Shown here one piece after another: positions 6,525-13,893 of a stretch of DNA of 18,483 nt (its first letter is position 1; each line of letters opens with the position of its first letter). The stretch lies in assembly GCA_964547975.1 (NCBI GenBank), contig CAZJRM010000096.1, forward strand, positions 1 to 18,483, in the 5' to 3' direction. This stretch comes from CAYJPV01 sp964547975 (GTDB lineage Bacteria > Acidobacteriota > Vicinamibacteria > Vicinamibacterales > JAKQTR01). The notes under the pieces are model-generated. The model was not told the DNA's origin. It saw only the letters and a program-made list of their open reading frames with translations, and made no database searches. The position numbers and the translations under genes are program-made.

Positions 6525-6600
6525 TGGTGGACGGCAGGAGGCTCGAACTCCCGACCTCTGCGTTGCGAACGCAGCGCTCTCCCAGCTGAGCTAGCCGCCC
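6525..6600 (-). tRNA. tRNA-Ala (anticodon CGC)
   Basis: The reverse complement folds into a complete cloverleaf of 76 bases including an encoded CCA. The acceptor GGGCGGC pairs with GCCGTCC and contains the G3-U70 pair that marks alanine tRNAs. The D arm has AGCTCAGCTGGGAGAGC. The anticodon stem CTGCG/CGCAG encloses TTCGCAA, giving CGC, which reads GCG. The T arm has GTTCGAGCC. A73 is the discriminator. A promoter lies just upstream. Confidence 0.97.
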
Positions 6601-6616
6601 ATCGGCGAACCCGTCA

Positions 6617-6643
6617 ATTGTAACACGACCCGGGCAGAATCAA
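6617..6643 (-). promoter_or_regulatory. Promoter of tRNA-Ala
   Basis: On the minus strand TTGATT (complement of 6638-6643) is followed by 15 bases and TACAAT (complement of 6617-6622), which is preceded by TG to give the extended form TGTTACAAT. Start of transcription would fall near 6610, about 10 bases before the mature tRNA 5' end at 6600. The -35 overlaps a small hairpin (GGCAGA/TCTGCC, 6633-6650) lying just after the glycosyltransferase gene. Confidence 0.6.
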
Positions 6644-6673
6644 GTCTGCCGAAAGCGACTCCGACAGCCATGT

Positions 6674-7603
6674 TCACCGTGTCCGGGCCGGCTCGCGTGC
6701 CGGGAATCCGCGGGTGGCATCCTGCCATTGCTGGTACGCGTAGCCCGCCGCGTTGGAGGCCTGCCAGGCGCCCAGCAGGGCAGCCACGGCCCAGCGGCGG
6801 TGCCAGGGGTAGGGTGCGATCCTCGCGATCGCCTCCGCTGGCAGGTCCGCGTAGAACGTGATGTCGTCACGCAGTCGCCCGGTTCCGCGCAACCGGCGAA
6901 GGCGGTGGTACCGGCTGGCGCCACGGCCGTACCCAAAGTGTTGCTGGCAGAACGACGCGAACCCGAGCCCGTGGGCGTGGCGGACGATGGCGTCCGGGGC
7001 AGACACCAGTCGGTGGCCAGCGTGGCGCCATCTGTCGCAGAGATCCCGGTCTTCGGACCAACGAAGCCGATCATCGAATCCGCCAACCTCGCGGAAACGA
7101 TCGGCTGGAAACGCCAGGTTGTTCGCCGCGAAGAAACGCGCGTCATCGTGCGCGCGGTTGAAGTACGAGTACGCGATGTCCACGATATGCTGGCTGGTTG
7201 CCGCACACAGGTTGTCCGGCAGGGCGTTCACCGTGCGGCCGCCAACACCGACCGATGGCGATTCCGACCAGCATCTGGAGAGATTCGTCAGCCACCCTGG
7301 GCTCGGACGGCAATCATCGTCCGTGAACGCCAGATACTGGCCCGCCGCCCGCCTGGCCCCGGTGTTGCGGGCGGCCCCCGGACCGCCGCGCCCACGGGAG
7401 CAGAGAGCCGCCGTCCTCCTTGCCGCCGCTTCTGCGACGATGTCCGTTGGGGGCCGTTCGCTGCCGTCGTCGACCACGATGATCTCGTAGCGAGAAGCCG
7501 GGTAGTCCTGGGCACACAAGTGCGCCAGGCACGTTCGCAGCGCGTCCGGCCGCTGAAAGGTCGCGACGACAACCGACAGATACGGAGGGATGGCCGCGCT
7601 CAT
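6674..7603 (-). CDS. Family 2 glycosyltransferase
   Basis: Inverting GT-A fold glycosyltransferase of 309 residues that transfers a sugar from a nucleotide-sugar donor to an unknown acceptor. Near the N-terminus LSVVVATFQRPDALRTCL and IIVVDDGS (about 41-48) bind the nucleotide. FTDDDC (about 93-98) holds the metal-binding DxD, and GGFDDRLRWSEDRDLCDR carries the catalytic-base region. The C-terminal part is basic (RYHRLRRLRGTGRLR) and has one weak hydrophobic stretch (AVAALLGAW), so a loose membrane association is possible. The ATG overlaps the stop of the upstream oxidoreductase gene as ATGA, so it is translationally coupled to it. It is the last gene of the run that begins with threonine synthase. 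Product unknown. Confidence 0.9.
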   Translation of the reverse strand: MSAAIPPYLSVVVATFQRPDALRTCLAHLCAQDYPASRYEIIVVDDGSERPPTDIVAEAAARRTAALCSRGRGGPGAARNTGARRAAGQYLAFTDDDCRPSPGWLTNLSRCWSESPSVGVGGRTVNALPDNLCAATSQHIVDIAYSYFNRAHDDARFFAANNLAFPADRFREVGGFDDRLRWSEDRDLCDRWRHAGHRLVSAPDAIVRHAHGLGFASFCQQHFGYGRGASRYHRLRRLRGTGRLRDDITFYADLPAEAIARIAPYPWHRRWAVAALLGAWQASNAAGYAYQQWQDATRGFPAREPARTR

Positions 7604-8646
7604 GAGGGAATCGGGACGATGGACCCGGCGGCGGCCGCCCGCTCGGCCGCGTCAACGACGGCCAGGGCTCGGAAGCCGTCCTCCAGGCCGGGCGCCACGG
7701 GGGTTCCTGTCCTGGCGGCGGCGACGAAGGCCCGGAGCATCGGCTCGTAAGACGGGTCGGCAACCGGGTTCCGAAAGGCGCCCGCGACAACGGACCGCCA
7801 GCGTGGTGGAGAGAGGTGGTCCAGGAGTCGCCTGGCCGGTCTGGCTCTTACGGTTTCGGGCACACGCTCGACCGCTGTACGGCTGTAGCGATCCAGTCGG
7901 AGCATCCCGCGTTGGCCGTAGACTTCGAGACGGTCATCCTCGACGCTCCCAAACGTGACGAGCGACTGGACGATCAGTCCATCGGCGCATTCGAGGGTCA
8001 AGGCAGCGGTGTCGTGTTCCGTGACTCGCGACCGCACGACAGCGGCGACGCACGCGAACTCCCGCGCGAGCAGGAACCGCAGAAGATCGATGTGGTGACT
8101 CGCCAGGTCGAGCAGCGCACCGCCTCCGGTCGCGCGGCGGCGTTTCCAGAGGGGGAGTGTCTTGGCGGCTGAGGAGAAGACAGTACGGACGGACACGATG
8201 TCGCCAAGTCGGCCGGACGCGAGTTGCCGGTGAGCCGCGGCGTACAGCGGGTGGAATCGGAGGTTGAATCCTACCATCGCGGTCACCTTCGCCCGACGAC
8301 CCGCCTCGACGATGGGCCGCGCGCCGTCGAGACTCGTCCCGAGCGGTTTCTCGAGGAACAGGTGCCGCCCCGCCTCCAGTACGCTGAAGGCCGCCCCCTC
8401 GTGGAGCGCCGTCGGGAGCGAGACCACGACAGCATCGACGTCGGCATCGCGCACCAGCGCCGCGTGCCCGTCGAAAGGGCGGGCGTTGGGTGCCAGGCGT
8501 CGTGCGAGGTCTCGACGGTCGGGCGAGCAGTCCGCGACGGCCGTGACGACGACGCCCGGCATTCGACCGAGGATCGGAAGGTGTACGCCGGCTGCAATGC
8601 GTCCGCAGCCCGAGACGCCGACCTTCATCACGCGTGCGTCCTTCAT
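7600..8646 (-). CDS. Gfo/Idh/MocA family NAD(P)-dependent oxidoreductase
   Basis: Dinucleotide-dependent dehydrogenase of 348 residues, a family acting mostly on sugars, inositols and nucleotide sugars. The Rossmann motif VGVSGCGRIA (about 9-18) binds NAD(P). LEKPL (about 98-102) is the family's EKP signature with the catalytic lysine, and GGGALLDLASHHIDLLRFL (about 174-192) carries the conserved D-x3-H/H motif. The start is ATG 8646, overlapping the stop of the radical SAM gene as ATGA; ATG 8628 (MKVGVS) is an alternative start that fits the usual N-terminus more closely. It overlaps the downstream glycosyltransferase by ATGA as well. The setting between a radical SAM enzyme and a glycosyltransferase suggests modification of a sugar or sugar-linked intermediate, by inference only. 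Confidence 0.9.
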   Translation of the reverse strand: MKDARVMKVGVSGCGRIAAGVHLPILGRMPGVVVTAVADCSPDRRDLARRLAPNARPFDGHAALVRDADVDAVVVSLPTALHEGAAFSVLEAGRHLFLEKPLGTSLDGARPIVEAGRRAKVTAMVGFNLRFHPLYAAAHRQLASGRLGDIVSVRTVFSSAAKTLPLWKRRRATGGGALLDLASHHIDLLRFLLAREFACVAAVVRSRVTEHDTAALTLECADGLIVQSLVTFGSVEDDRLEVYGQRGMLRLDRYSRTAVERVPETVRARPARRLLDHLSPPRWRSVVAGAFRNPVADPSYEPMLRAFVAAARTGTPVAPGLEDGFRALAVVDAAERAAAAGSIVPIPS

Positions 8647-9701
8647 CGCGCACCGCCTTCACCGGGCAGGAGGGCGGGAGCTGTCGAACACGTCGCCGCT
8701 TCGCGCCGGACACTGTGGCTGATGCCGCAGTACCGGTTGCAGCGGCGCATCTTCTCGCGCAGCGGGCCGCTGGCGGCCCAGAAGGCCGTGAGGTCGCCCG
8801 GCCGTCTCAGCGGCGTCGACGGGAAGGCCGGATTGAAACACAGGCCGGCGTTCCCGCGGACATCGACCATGATGTTCCGCTCGTAGGAATTGCAGATGTG
8901 CTCGGTGGTGCCCCGAGGGCCGCGCCATCCCAGTTCGAGGAATCCGTTGTCACGGGCCGATCGGTGGTACATGGCCACCTGCCGGAGCCACACGGGATTG
9001 ATCCGCAATCCGTACTTCGTGTCGCACGCACCAATCACCTCGACCAGCGCATCAGCGTCCCGGACGAGCTGGTCCGCGAAGAATCGGTCGCGGAACCACC
9101 ACGTGCGAGGGCCGAACGTGGGCTGCAGCATGTTCAGCTTCAGCTTGTCCGCTCCGATGTCCCGCAGGACGAAGTGGTAGAGCGCGTCGAGTTCGCGGTA
9201 GTTGAACTCGGCGACCACGGCCATGGCATACACGCGCGGCGCGGGCTGCGACGATCGTGCCGCCAGCAGCAGCCGCAGGGCCTGGACCGCGCTGTGGAAC
9301 GAGCCCCTGGCGCCTCGTGTCCAGTCGTGGACGTCGGCGCGATGGCTGTTCAGGCTGACGGTGACTTCGGACGGTCCTTCTCGAACCATGCGGGCGGCGG
9401 CTTCTGCTGTCGCCACGCGCGTGCCGTTGATCACGGAGAAGCACCGGAGCCCCAGGCCGCGGCAGGTGGCGCTGACGGCGAAGTACTCGTCGGGATCCAG
9501 CATGCTCTCGCCGCCGCACACGACCACCGTGCCGTGGGGGCTGAGCGCCGAGAACTCGTTCAGGATTTCGTGACGCTGCGCGATCGACAGCGAATCCGGC
9601 CCGTCGACGACACCGCGCTTCCAGTACTCGCAGTGACGGCACTTGAGGTTGCACCGCTGGTTGACGTCGACGAAGAGGAAGCGCGGCGGCTCGGGTTCCA
9701 C
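8643..9701 (-). CDS. Radical SAM protein with SPASM-like C-terminal cysteines
   Basis: Radical S-adenosylmethionine enzyme of 352 residues. The cluster motif CNLKCRHC (Cys17, 21 and 24) binds the [4Fe-4S]-SAM centre, and VVCGGESMLDPDE holds the GGE-type SAM contact. The C-terminal region has further cysteines (HICNSYERNI, GNAGLCFN, MRRCNRYC, EAATC), as in SPASM or twitch domains that bind auxiliary iron-sulfur clusters. The start is GTG 9701 with AGGA 6 bases upstream, 8 bases after the threonine synthase stop. A frame open back to 10439 runs antisense-like through thrC with low-complexity Arg-rich residues and is rejected. SPASM proteins often modify peptides, but no precursor peptide gene was found beside it. 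Reaction unknown. Confidence 0.88.
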   Translation of the reverse strand: MEPEPPRFLFVDVNQRCNLKCRHCEYWKRGVVDGPDSLSIAQRHEILNEFSALSPHGTVVVCGGESMLDPDEYFAVSATCRGLGLRCFSVINGTRVATAEAAARMVREGPSEVTVSLNSHRADVHDWTRGARGSFHSAVQALRLLLAARSSQPAPRVYAMAVVAEFNYRELDALYHFVLRDIGADKLKLNMLQPTFGPRTWWFRDRFFADQLVRDADALVEVIGACDTKYGLRINPVWLRQVAMYHRSARDNGFLELGWRGPRGTTEHICNSYERNIMVDVRGNAGLCFNPAFPSTPLRRPGDLTAFWAASGPLREKMRRCNRYCGISHSVRREAATCSTAPALLPGEGGAR

Positions 9702-9709
9702 GGGCGATC

Positions 9710-10882
9710 CTACCCCAGCACATCCAGGTACTTGAGCGCACCGCCGGTGTTGAACAGCACCACCGTGTCCCGGGCCTTCACGAGGCCGCGGTCCTGGAGT
9801 GTTCGCAGTGCCGACAAGGTCGCGCCGCCTTCGGGCGCGGCGCTCACGCCTTCGAACGCGCCGATGGCCTTCATGTCCCGCACCATCTCGGCGTCGCTGA
9901 CGGCCAGCGCCGTCCCTGCGCTCTCGCGGACGGCGCGCAGGACGAGGAAGTCGCCAATCGCCTTGGGTACGCGCAGCCCGTCGGCGCAGGTCCTGGCGTG
10001 CTGCCACATCTCGGAACGCTCGGCGCCCAGCTCGAACGCCCGCGGAATCGGCGCGCAGTGCTCGGCCTGCACGCTCACCATCCGCGGCCGCCGCCCGCGC
10101 GGCACCCAGCCCAGACGTTCGACTTCTTCGCACGCCTTCCACATGCCGACGATGCCCGTGCCGCCGCCCGTGGGGTAGATGATCCAGTCGGGCCAGCGCC
10201 AGCCGAGTTGTTCCGCCAGCTCGTAGGCCATCGTCTTCTTGCCTTCGATGCGGTAGGGTTCCTTCAGCGTTGAGACGTCGTACCAGCCGAGCGGCGTGCC
10301 CATCTCCGCGGCGATGCGCCCCGCGTCCGTGATGAGGCCGTCCACGAGGTGCACGTCCGCGCCGTACAGTTCGCACTCGCGGATGAAGGGCACCTTCACG
10401 TCTTTCGGCATGAAGACCTTGGCCTCGAGGCCCGCGCACGCGGCGTACGCCGCCATCGCGTTGGCGGCGTTTCCCGCCGACGGCACCGACAACGTGCGCG
10501 CGCCAATCGTCCTCGCGCGTGTCACGGCCGCCGAGAGCCCGCGCGCCTTGAATGAGTTCGTCGGGTTGAGCGACTCGTCCTTGATGTACAGCGACGTCAG
10601 CCCCAGTTCGCGCCCCAGCCGTGCGGCGTGCACGAGCGGCGTGAAGCCTTCGCCGAGGGTGACCGGCTGCTCGTCACCCACGAGCGGCATCAGTTCGCGG
10701 TACCGCCACATGGTCGGCGCGCGGCCCGCGAGGCTGTCTTTCGACCACGCGCGCGCGGCCGCATCGAGATCGTAGCGCGCCACGAGCGGCATGCCGCACG
10801 CGCAGAGGTGGTGGGATTCACGCGGATCGCGCGGTGGCGCACCGCAGGGCACCGAACACTCGAGGTGGGTGAGGAACGACAC
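9710..10882 (-). CDS. thrC: Threonine synthase
   Basis: PLP enzyme converting O-phosphohomoserine to threonine, the last step of threonine synthesis in the cytoplasm. The 390-residue protein opens with a small Cys-rich ribbon (LECSVPCG and HLCACGMPL, cysteines 9, 13, 27 and 29). NPTNSFKARG carries the PLP lysine (Lys112), followed by VPSAGNAANAMAAYA and the phosphate-binding PTGGGTGIVGMW. It ends with FNTGGALKYLD. The Cys ribbon plus NPTxSFKxRG favours threonine synthase over threonine dehydratase. The start is GTG 10882 with GGGAG 7 bases upstream. Downstream, 8 bases separate it from the radical SAM gene. Upstream, 83 bases and a GC-rich hairpin separate it from frr. Confidence 0.9.
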   Translation of the reverse strand: MSFLTHLECSVPCGAPPRDPRESHHLCACGMPLVARYDLDAAARAWSKDSLAGRAPTMWRYRELMPLVGDEQPVTLGEGFTPLVHAARLGRELGLTSLYIKDESLNPTNSFKARGLSAAVTRARTIGARTLSVPSAGNAANAMAAYAACAGLEAKVFMPKDVKVPFIRECELYGADVHLVDGLITDAGRIAAEMGTPLGWYDVSTLKEPYRIEGKKTMAYELAEQLGWRWPDWIIYPTGGGTGIVGMWKACEEVERLGWVPRGRRPRMVSVQAEHCAPIPRAFELGAERSEMWQHARTCADGLRVPKAIGDFLVLRAVRESAGTALAVSDAEMVRDMKAIGAFEGVSAAPEGGATLSALRTLQDRGLVKARDTVVLFNTGGALKYLDVLG

Positions 10883-10929
10883 GACACACTCCCAGCGGGC
10901 GCGGGACGGGACCGGACGGCCGAAGCACG

Positions 10930-10955
10930 ACGGGCGGGGGAGGCCCCCCGCCCGT
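10930..10955 (-). terminator. GC-rich hairpin after frr
   Basis: An 11-12 bp perfect stem (ACGGGCGGGGG/CCCCCGCCCGT, loop AGGC on the plus strand) lies just after the frr stop at 10966. There is no U tract on the minus-strand transcript, so it is a weak or rho-assisted terminator, or an mRNA 3' stabiliser. It separates the translation operon from the thrC group. Confidence 0.55.
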
Positions 10956-10965
10956 GCGGTCGTGA

Positions 10966-11535
10966 CTACTTGCCGAGCAACTCGGCGTCCTTCTTCTTCT
11001 GCAGGTCGTCGATGAGGCCGATGTGCGCGTCGGTGCCCTTCTGGATCTCGGCTTCGGCCTTCCGTTCCTCGTCTTCCGAGATCGCCTTGTCCTTCAGCAG
11101 CTTCTTGAGCCGATCGTTCGCGTCCCGGCGGACCTGGCGGACGGCGTTGCGCGACTCCTCGGCCATCTTGTGGACCTGGCGCGAGAGCTGCTGGCGCCGC
11201 TCTTCGGTCAGCGTGGGGATCGGCACGCGCACGAGTTTGCCGTCGTTCGAGGGGTTGAGCCCCAGGTCGGCGGCGCGAATGGCCTTTTCCACGGCGCCGA
11301 GCACCGACGGGTCGAACGGCTGGACCACGATCGTCATCGGGTCGGGCACCGAGAGGGTGGCCACCTGGTTGAGCGGCATGCGGCTGCCATAGGCATCCAC
11401 GTGAACCGGGTCGAGAATCGAAATGGTCGCCCGCCCGGTGCGCACACCGGAGAGTTCGTGGCGCAGGTGTTCGATCGCGCCGTCCATCCGCTTCTTGACT
11501 TCCGCGTGCAGGCCTTTCAGGTCGGTGACATCCAT
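10966..11535 (-). CDS. frr: Ribosome recycling factor
   Basis: RRF acts with EF-G to split the post-termination ribosome. The 189-residue product has the family layout. The N-terminal helix (MDVTDLKGLHAEVKKRMDGAIE) leads to HELSGVRTGRATISILDPV, then the beta-rich domain II (about residues 30-105, PLNQVATLSVPDPMTIVVQPFD). The C-terminal helix carries EERRQQLSRQVHKMAEESRNAVRQVRRDAND in broken form. The start is ATG 11535 with GGAG 8 bases upstream; the frame is open further back to 11649 but that part overlaps pyrH and shows no RRF similarity. The gene sits 70 bases downstream of pyrH, a conserved neighbour order. A small hairpin (11570-11586, 7 bp stem with GCC loop) lies in that gap. Confidence 0.96.
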   Translation of the reverse strand: MDVTDLKGLHAEVKKRMDGAIEHLRHELSGVRTGRATISILDPVHVDAYGSRMPLNQVATLSVPDPMTIVVQPFDPSVLGAVEKAIRAADLGLNPSNDGKLVRVPIPTLTEERRQQLSRQVHKMAEESRNAVRQVRRDANDRLKKLLKDKAISEDEERKAEAEIQKGTDAHIGLIDDLQKKKDAELLGK

Positions 11536-11605
11536 GACATCTGCTCCGAGAGGCGGGCCGTCGGGCGGCGCTGTCCGCCGGACAGCCCGGGTTGGGCGCC
11601 GTCGA

Positions 11606-12334
11606 TCAGGCGCGGACCGTTGTGCCGATAGTCTCGCCCATGATGGCACGTGTCATGTTGCCCGGTGTGAGCAGGTTGAACACCTTGATGGGCAGCTTGT
11701 TGTCCATGCAGAGCGAGATGGCTGTCGCATCCATCACCTTGAGTCCCCGTTCGAGGACCTCCAGGTAGGTAATGGTATCGAACTTCGTCGCGCCGGGGGT
11801 GGTCTTGGGATCGGCCGTGTACACGCCATCGACCTTGGTGGCCTTGAAGATGGCTTCGGCCTTGATCTCCATGGCGCGCAGCGCCGCCGCCGTATCGGTC
11901 GTGAAATACGGATTGCCGGTGCCGGCGGCAAAGACGATGACCCGGCCCTTGTCGAGATGCCGCAGCGCGCGCCGGCGGATGAAGGGCTCGGCCACCGACC
12001 GCATTTCGATCGCGGAGAGCACCCGTGTCTCGACGCCTTCCTGCTCGAGGGAATCCTGGAGGGCGAGGGCATTGATGACCGTCGCGAGCATGCCCATGTA
12101 GTCGGCCTGCCCCCGATCCATGCCCTTTGCGCTGGCCGCCACGCCCCTGAAGATGTTCCCGCCGCCGATGACTACCCCGAGCTGCACGCCCAGACGCTGG
12201 ATGCCCGCGATCTCCCGGGCAATCTGCCGGGCGATCACCCGGTCGATCCCATACGCCTGTTCACCCAGGAGCGCCTCGCCCGACAGTTTGAGCAGGACGC
12301 GGCGGTACGCGGGTTGGGCAGTCGGTTCGGTCAT
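11606..12334 (-). CDS. pyrH: UMP kinase
   Basis: Bacterial hexameric UMP kinase (amino-acid kinase fold), phosphorylating UMP to UDP with ATP in pyrimidine synthesis. The 242-residue product has RVLLKLSGEALLG near residues 12-24, VVIGGGNIFRG (about 54-64), and the UMP-binding MDRGQADYMGMLATVINAL. FAAGTGNPYFTTDTAAALRA and TKVDGVYTADPKTTPGA complete the family signature. The ATG at 12334 has no Shine-Dalgarno, and a perfect extended -10 (TGCTATAAT) ends 10 bases before it, so the mRNA from that promoter would be leaderless or nearly so. It follows tsf by 27 bases. Gene order tsf-pyrH-frr is common in bacteria. Confidence 0.96.
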   Translation of the reverse strand: MTEPTAQPAYRRVLLKLSGEALLGEQAYGIDRVIARQIAREIAGIQRLGVQLGVVIGGGNIFRGVAASAKGMDRGQADYMGMLATVINALALQDSLEQEGVETRVLSAIEMRSVAEPFIRRRALRHLDKGRVIVFAAGTGNPYFTTDTAAALRAMEIKAEAIFKATKVDGVYTADPKTTPGATKFDTITYLEVLERGLKVMDATAISLCMDNKLPIKVFNLLTPGNMTRAIMGETIGTTVRA

Positions 12335-12344
12335 ACGGCGACGG

Positions 12345-12353
12345 ATTATAGCA
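12345..12353 (-). promoter_or_regulatory. Extended -10 promoter directly before pyrH
   Basis: The minus strand reads TGCTATAAT, a perfect -10 hexamer with TGn extension, inside the 27-base tsf-pyrH gap. The hexamer ends at 12345; a start about 7 bases on would be near 12338, only 4 bases before the ATG at 12334. No -35 hexamer is visible at 16-18 bases. A perfect TATAAT is unlikely by chance in such GC-rich sequence. Confidence 0.65.
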
Positions 12354-12361
12354 GGTCGCCG

Positions 12362-12967
12362 CTATTCGGCGGCGCTTTCGCCAAGCTTGAAGCGACAGAA
12401 GCGCGCCACCGACACGTTTTCACCGGTCTTGGCGATGGCCTGCTGCACGAGCTGCAGCACGCTCATGGACGGTTCCTTGACGAACGGCTGATCGAGCAGG
12501 CACACCTGTTCGAAGTACGATCCCAGCTTGCCTTCGACGATCTTCTCGATGACCGGGGCGGGTTTGCCCGAGCCCTCGAACTGCGCCCGGTAGATCGACT
12601 TCTCCTTCTCCAGGAGATCGGCCGGCACGTCCTCCCGGCGGACGAACTTCGGGTCCGCGGCGGCGACGTGCATCGCGATGTCCTTCACGAGCTGCTGGAA
12701 GTGCTCGGTACGCGCGACGAAGTCGGATTCGCAGTTCACTTCCACCAGGACGCCGATCTTGCCGCCCATGTGGATGTAGCTGCCCACCATCCCCTGCTGG
12801 GTGGACCGACCGGCCCGCTTGGCCGCCTGCGCGAGGCCCCGCTTGCGCAGGAGCGTGACCGCGTCATCGATGCTCCCGTTGGCCTCCGTGAGGGCGGCCT
12901 TGCACTCCATCATGCCGGCGCCCGTCTTCTCCCGAAGGGACTTGACCTGTTCCGCTGTGATTGCCAT
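12362..12967 (-). CDS. tsf: Elongation factor Ts (short form)
   Basis: EF-Ts recycles EF-Tu by GDP/GTP exchange. The product is 201 residues, the short form lacking part of the core and coiled-coil found in the roughly 283-residue E. coli protein. The N-terminal UBA-like module ITAEQVKSLREKTGAGMMECKAAL is followed by the EF-Tu-contacting region. YIHMGGKIGVLVEVNCESDFVA and the C-terminal LLDQPFVKEP are well conserved. The start is ATG 12967 with GGAG about 9 bases upstream; the open frame continues back to 13039 without similarity. It lies 98 bases after rpsB, with an intrinsic terminator in the gap, so its level is probably set below that of rpsB. Confidence 0.96.
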   Translation of the reverse strand: MAITAEQVKSLREKTGAGMMECKAALTEANGSIDDAVTLLRKRGLAQAAKRAGRSTQQGMVGSYIHMGGKIGVLVEVNCESDFVARTEHFQQLVKDIAMHVAAADPKFVRREDVPADLLEKEKSIYRAQFEGSGKPAPVIEKIVEGKLGSYFEQVCLLDQPFVKEPSMSVLQLVQQAIAKTGENVSVARFCRFKLGESAAE

Positions 12968-12987
12968 GGTTCTTCTCTCCGCAGTAC

Positions 12988-13024
12988 GAAAAAATGCGCC
13001 GGCAGGAACGACTCCGGCCGGCGC
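12988..13024 (-). terminator. Intrinsic terminator/attenuator between rpsB and tsf
   Basis: The minus-strand transcript forms GCGCCGGC (complement of 13017-13024) pairing with GCCGGCGC (complement of 12996-13003). Three more GGA/TCC pairs lie inside, across a C/T mismatch, around a GTCGT loop. One A and six U residues follow (12994-12989). This is a complete rho-independent terminator. A second stem (GCCGGGC/GCCCGGC, 13041-13057) precedes it. The tsf start is 22 bases beyond the U run. Confidence 0.85.
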
Positions 13025-13065
13025 CGATAGGGTCACCACCGCCGGGCCGGGCCCGGCGTCCGAAG

Positions 13066-13854
13066 TTACGCCGAGGCCGGAGGCGCCGCCGGAGCGGGGG
13101 CGTCAGGCCTCGGGCGACGCGTCGCGGGGCGCGCCTCGTCATCCTGATGGGCATCGGCCTTGATCGATTCGCGCATCGTCCGCCCCGTCAGCACCGCCTC
13201 GGCGATGCGAGAGGTGAACAGCCGGATCGACCGCAAGGCGTCGTCGTTGCCGGGGATCACGTAGTCGACTTCTTCAGGGTCGCAGTTCGTGTCGACGATA
13301 CCGATGACGGGAATCTTGAGCTTGCGCGCTTCGTCGACGGCGATCTTTTCCTTCTTCGTGTCGATCACGAAGACGGCGTCGGGCAGCTTCGCCATGTTGC
13401 GGATGCCGTCGAGGTTCTTCGAGATCTTCTTCTTCTCTTTCTCGACCCCGGAGATTTCCTTCTTCGACAACGACTCGTAGCGGCCGTCGGTGCTCATCGA
13501 CTCGAGTTCGCGGAGCCGCGACAGGCTGCGCTGGATCGTCGTGAAGTTGGTCAGCAGACCGCCGAGCCAGCGTTCGTTGACGTAGAACATCCCGCAGCGC
13601 TGGGCTTCTTCCGCGACGGCGTCCTGTGCCTGCCGCTTGGTGCCGACGAACAGCACGGTGCCGCCGTCCGCCCCGATGCTCTGCACGAACTCCTCCGCCG
13701 AGCGGAACAGCTTCGCCGTCTTGCCCAGATCGATGATGTAGATGCCGTTGCGTTCACCGAAGATGTACTGCTTCATCTTCGGGTTCCAGCGCTTGGTCTG
13801 GTGGCCGAAGTGCACTCCGGCTTCCAGCAGTTCCTTGATGGCGATGCCGCTCAA
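13066..13854 (-). CDS. rpsB: 30S ribosomal protein S2
   Basis: S2 binds the head-body junction of the small subunit and is needed for S1 docking. The 262-residue product has the standard N-terminus IAIKELLEAGVHFGHQTKRW, then NPKMKQYIFGERNGIYIIDL. Further family blocks are VLFVGTKRQAQDAV, ERWLGGLLTNFTTI, the helical hairpin, and DAVFVIDTKKEKIAVDEA / IPVIGIVDTNCDP. The C-terminal tail is Ala/Pro/Arg rich, a lineage-variable extension. The start is TTG 13854, supported by GGGAGG about 5 bases upstream and by alignment to the usual first residues; no ATG is available nearby. It lies 39 bases after rpsI. Confidence 0.96.
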   Translation of the reverse strand: MSGIAIKELLEAGVHFGHQTKRWNPKMKQYIFGERNGIYIIDLGKTAKLFRSAEEFVQSIGADGGTVLFVGTKRQAQDAVAEEAQRCGMFYVNERWLGGLLTNFTTIQRSLSRLRELESMSTDGRYESLSKKEISGVEKEKKKISKNLDGIRNMAKLPDAVFVIDTKKEKIAVDEARKLKIPVIGIVDTNCDPEEVDYVIPGNDDALRSIRLFTSRIAEAVLTGRTMRESIKADAHQDDEARPATRRPRPDAPAPAAPPASA

Positions 13855-13893
13855 GCGTCCTCCCTCAGGCTCTCGACCAAAATAATGCCGTCG

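Noticed and set aside
6525..6643. Integration (att) site or genomic island at tRNA-Ala
   Set aside because: No integrase gene, no direct repeat of the tRNA 3' end and no phage-like genes were seen in the window.
6697..8646. Plus-strand frames opposite the glycosyltransferase and oxidoreductase genes (for example 6728-7750)
   Set aside because: They are antisense shadows of conserved genes with no recognisable domain and no plausible ribosome binding site.
9702..10439. N-terminal extension of the radical SAM frame
   Set aside because: It overlaps threonine synthase on the same strand in another frame and encodes low-complexity Arg/Gly/Ala sequence. GTG 9701 has a Shine-Dalgarno and leads straight into the family fold.
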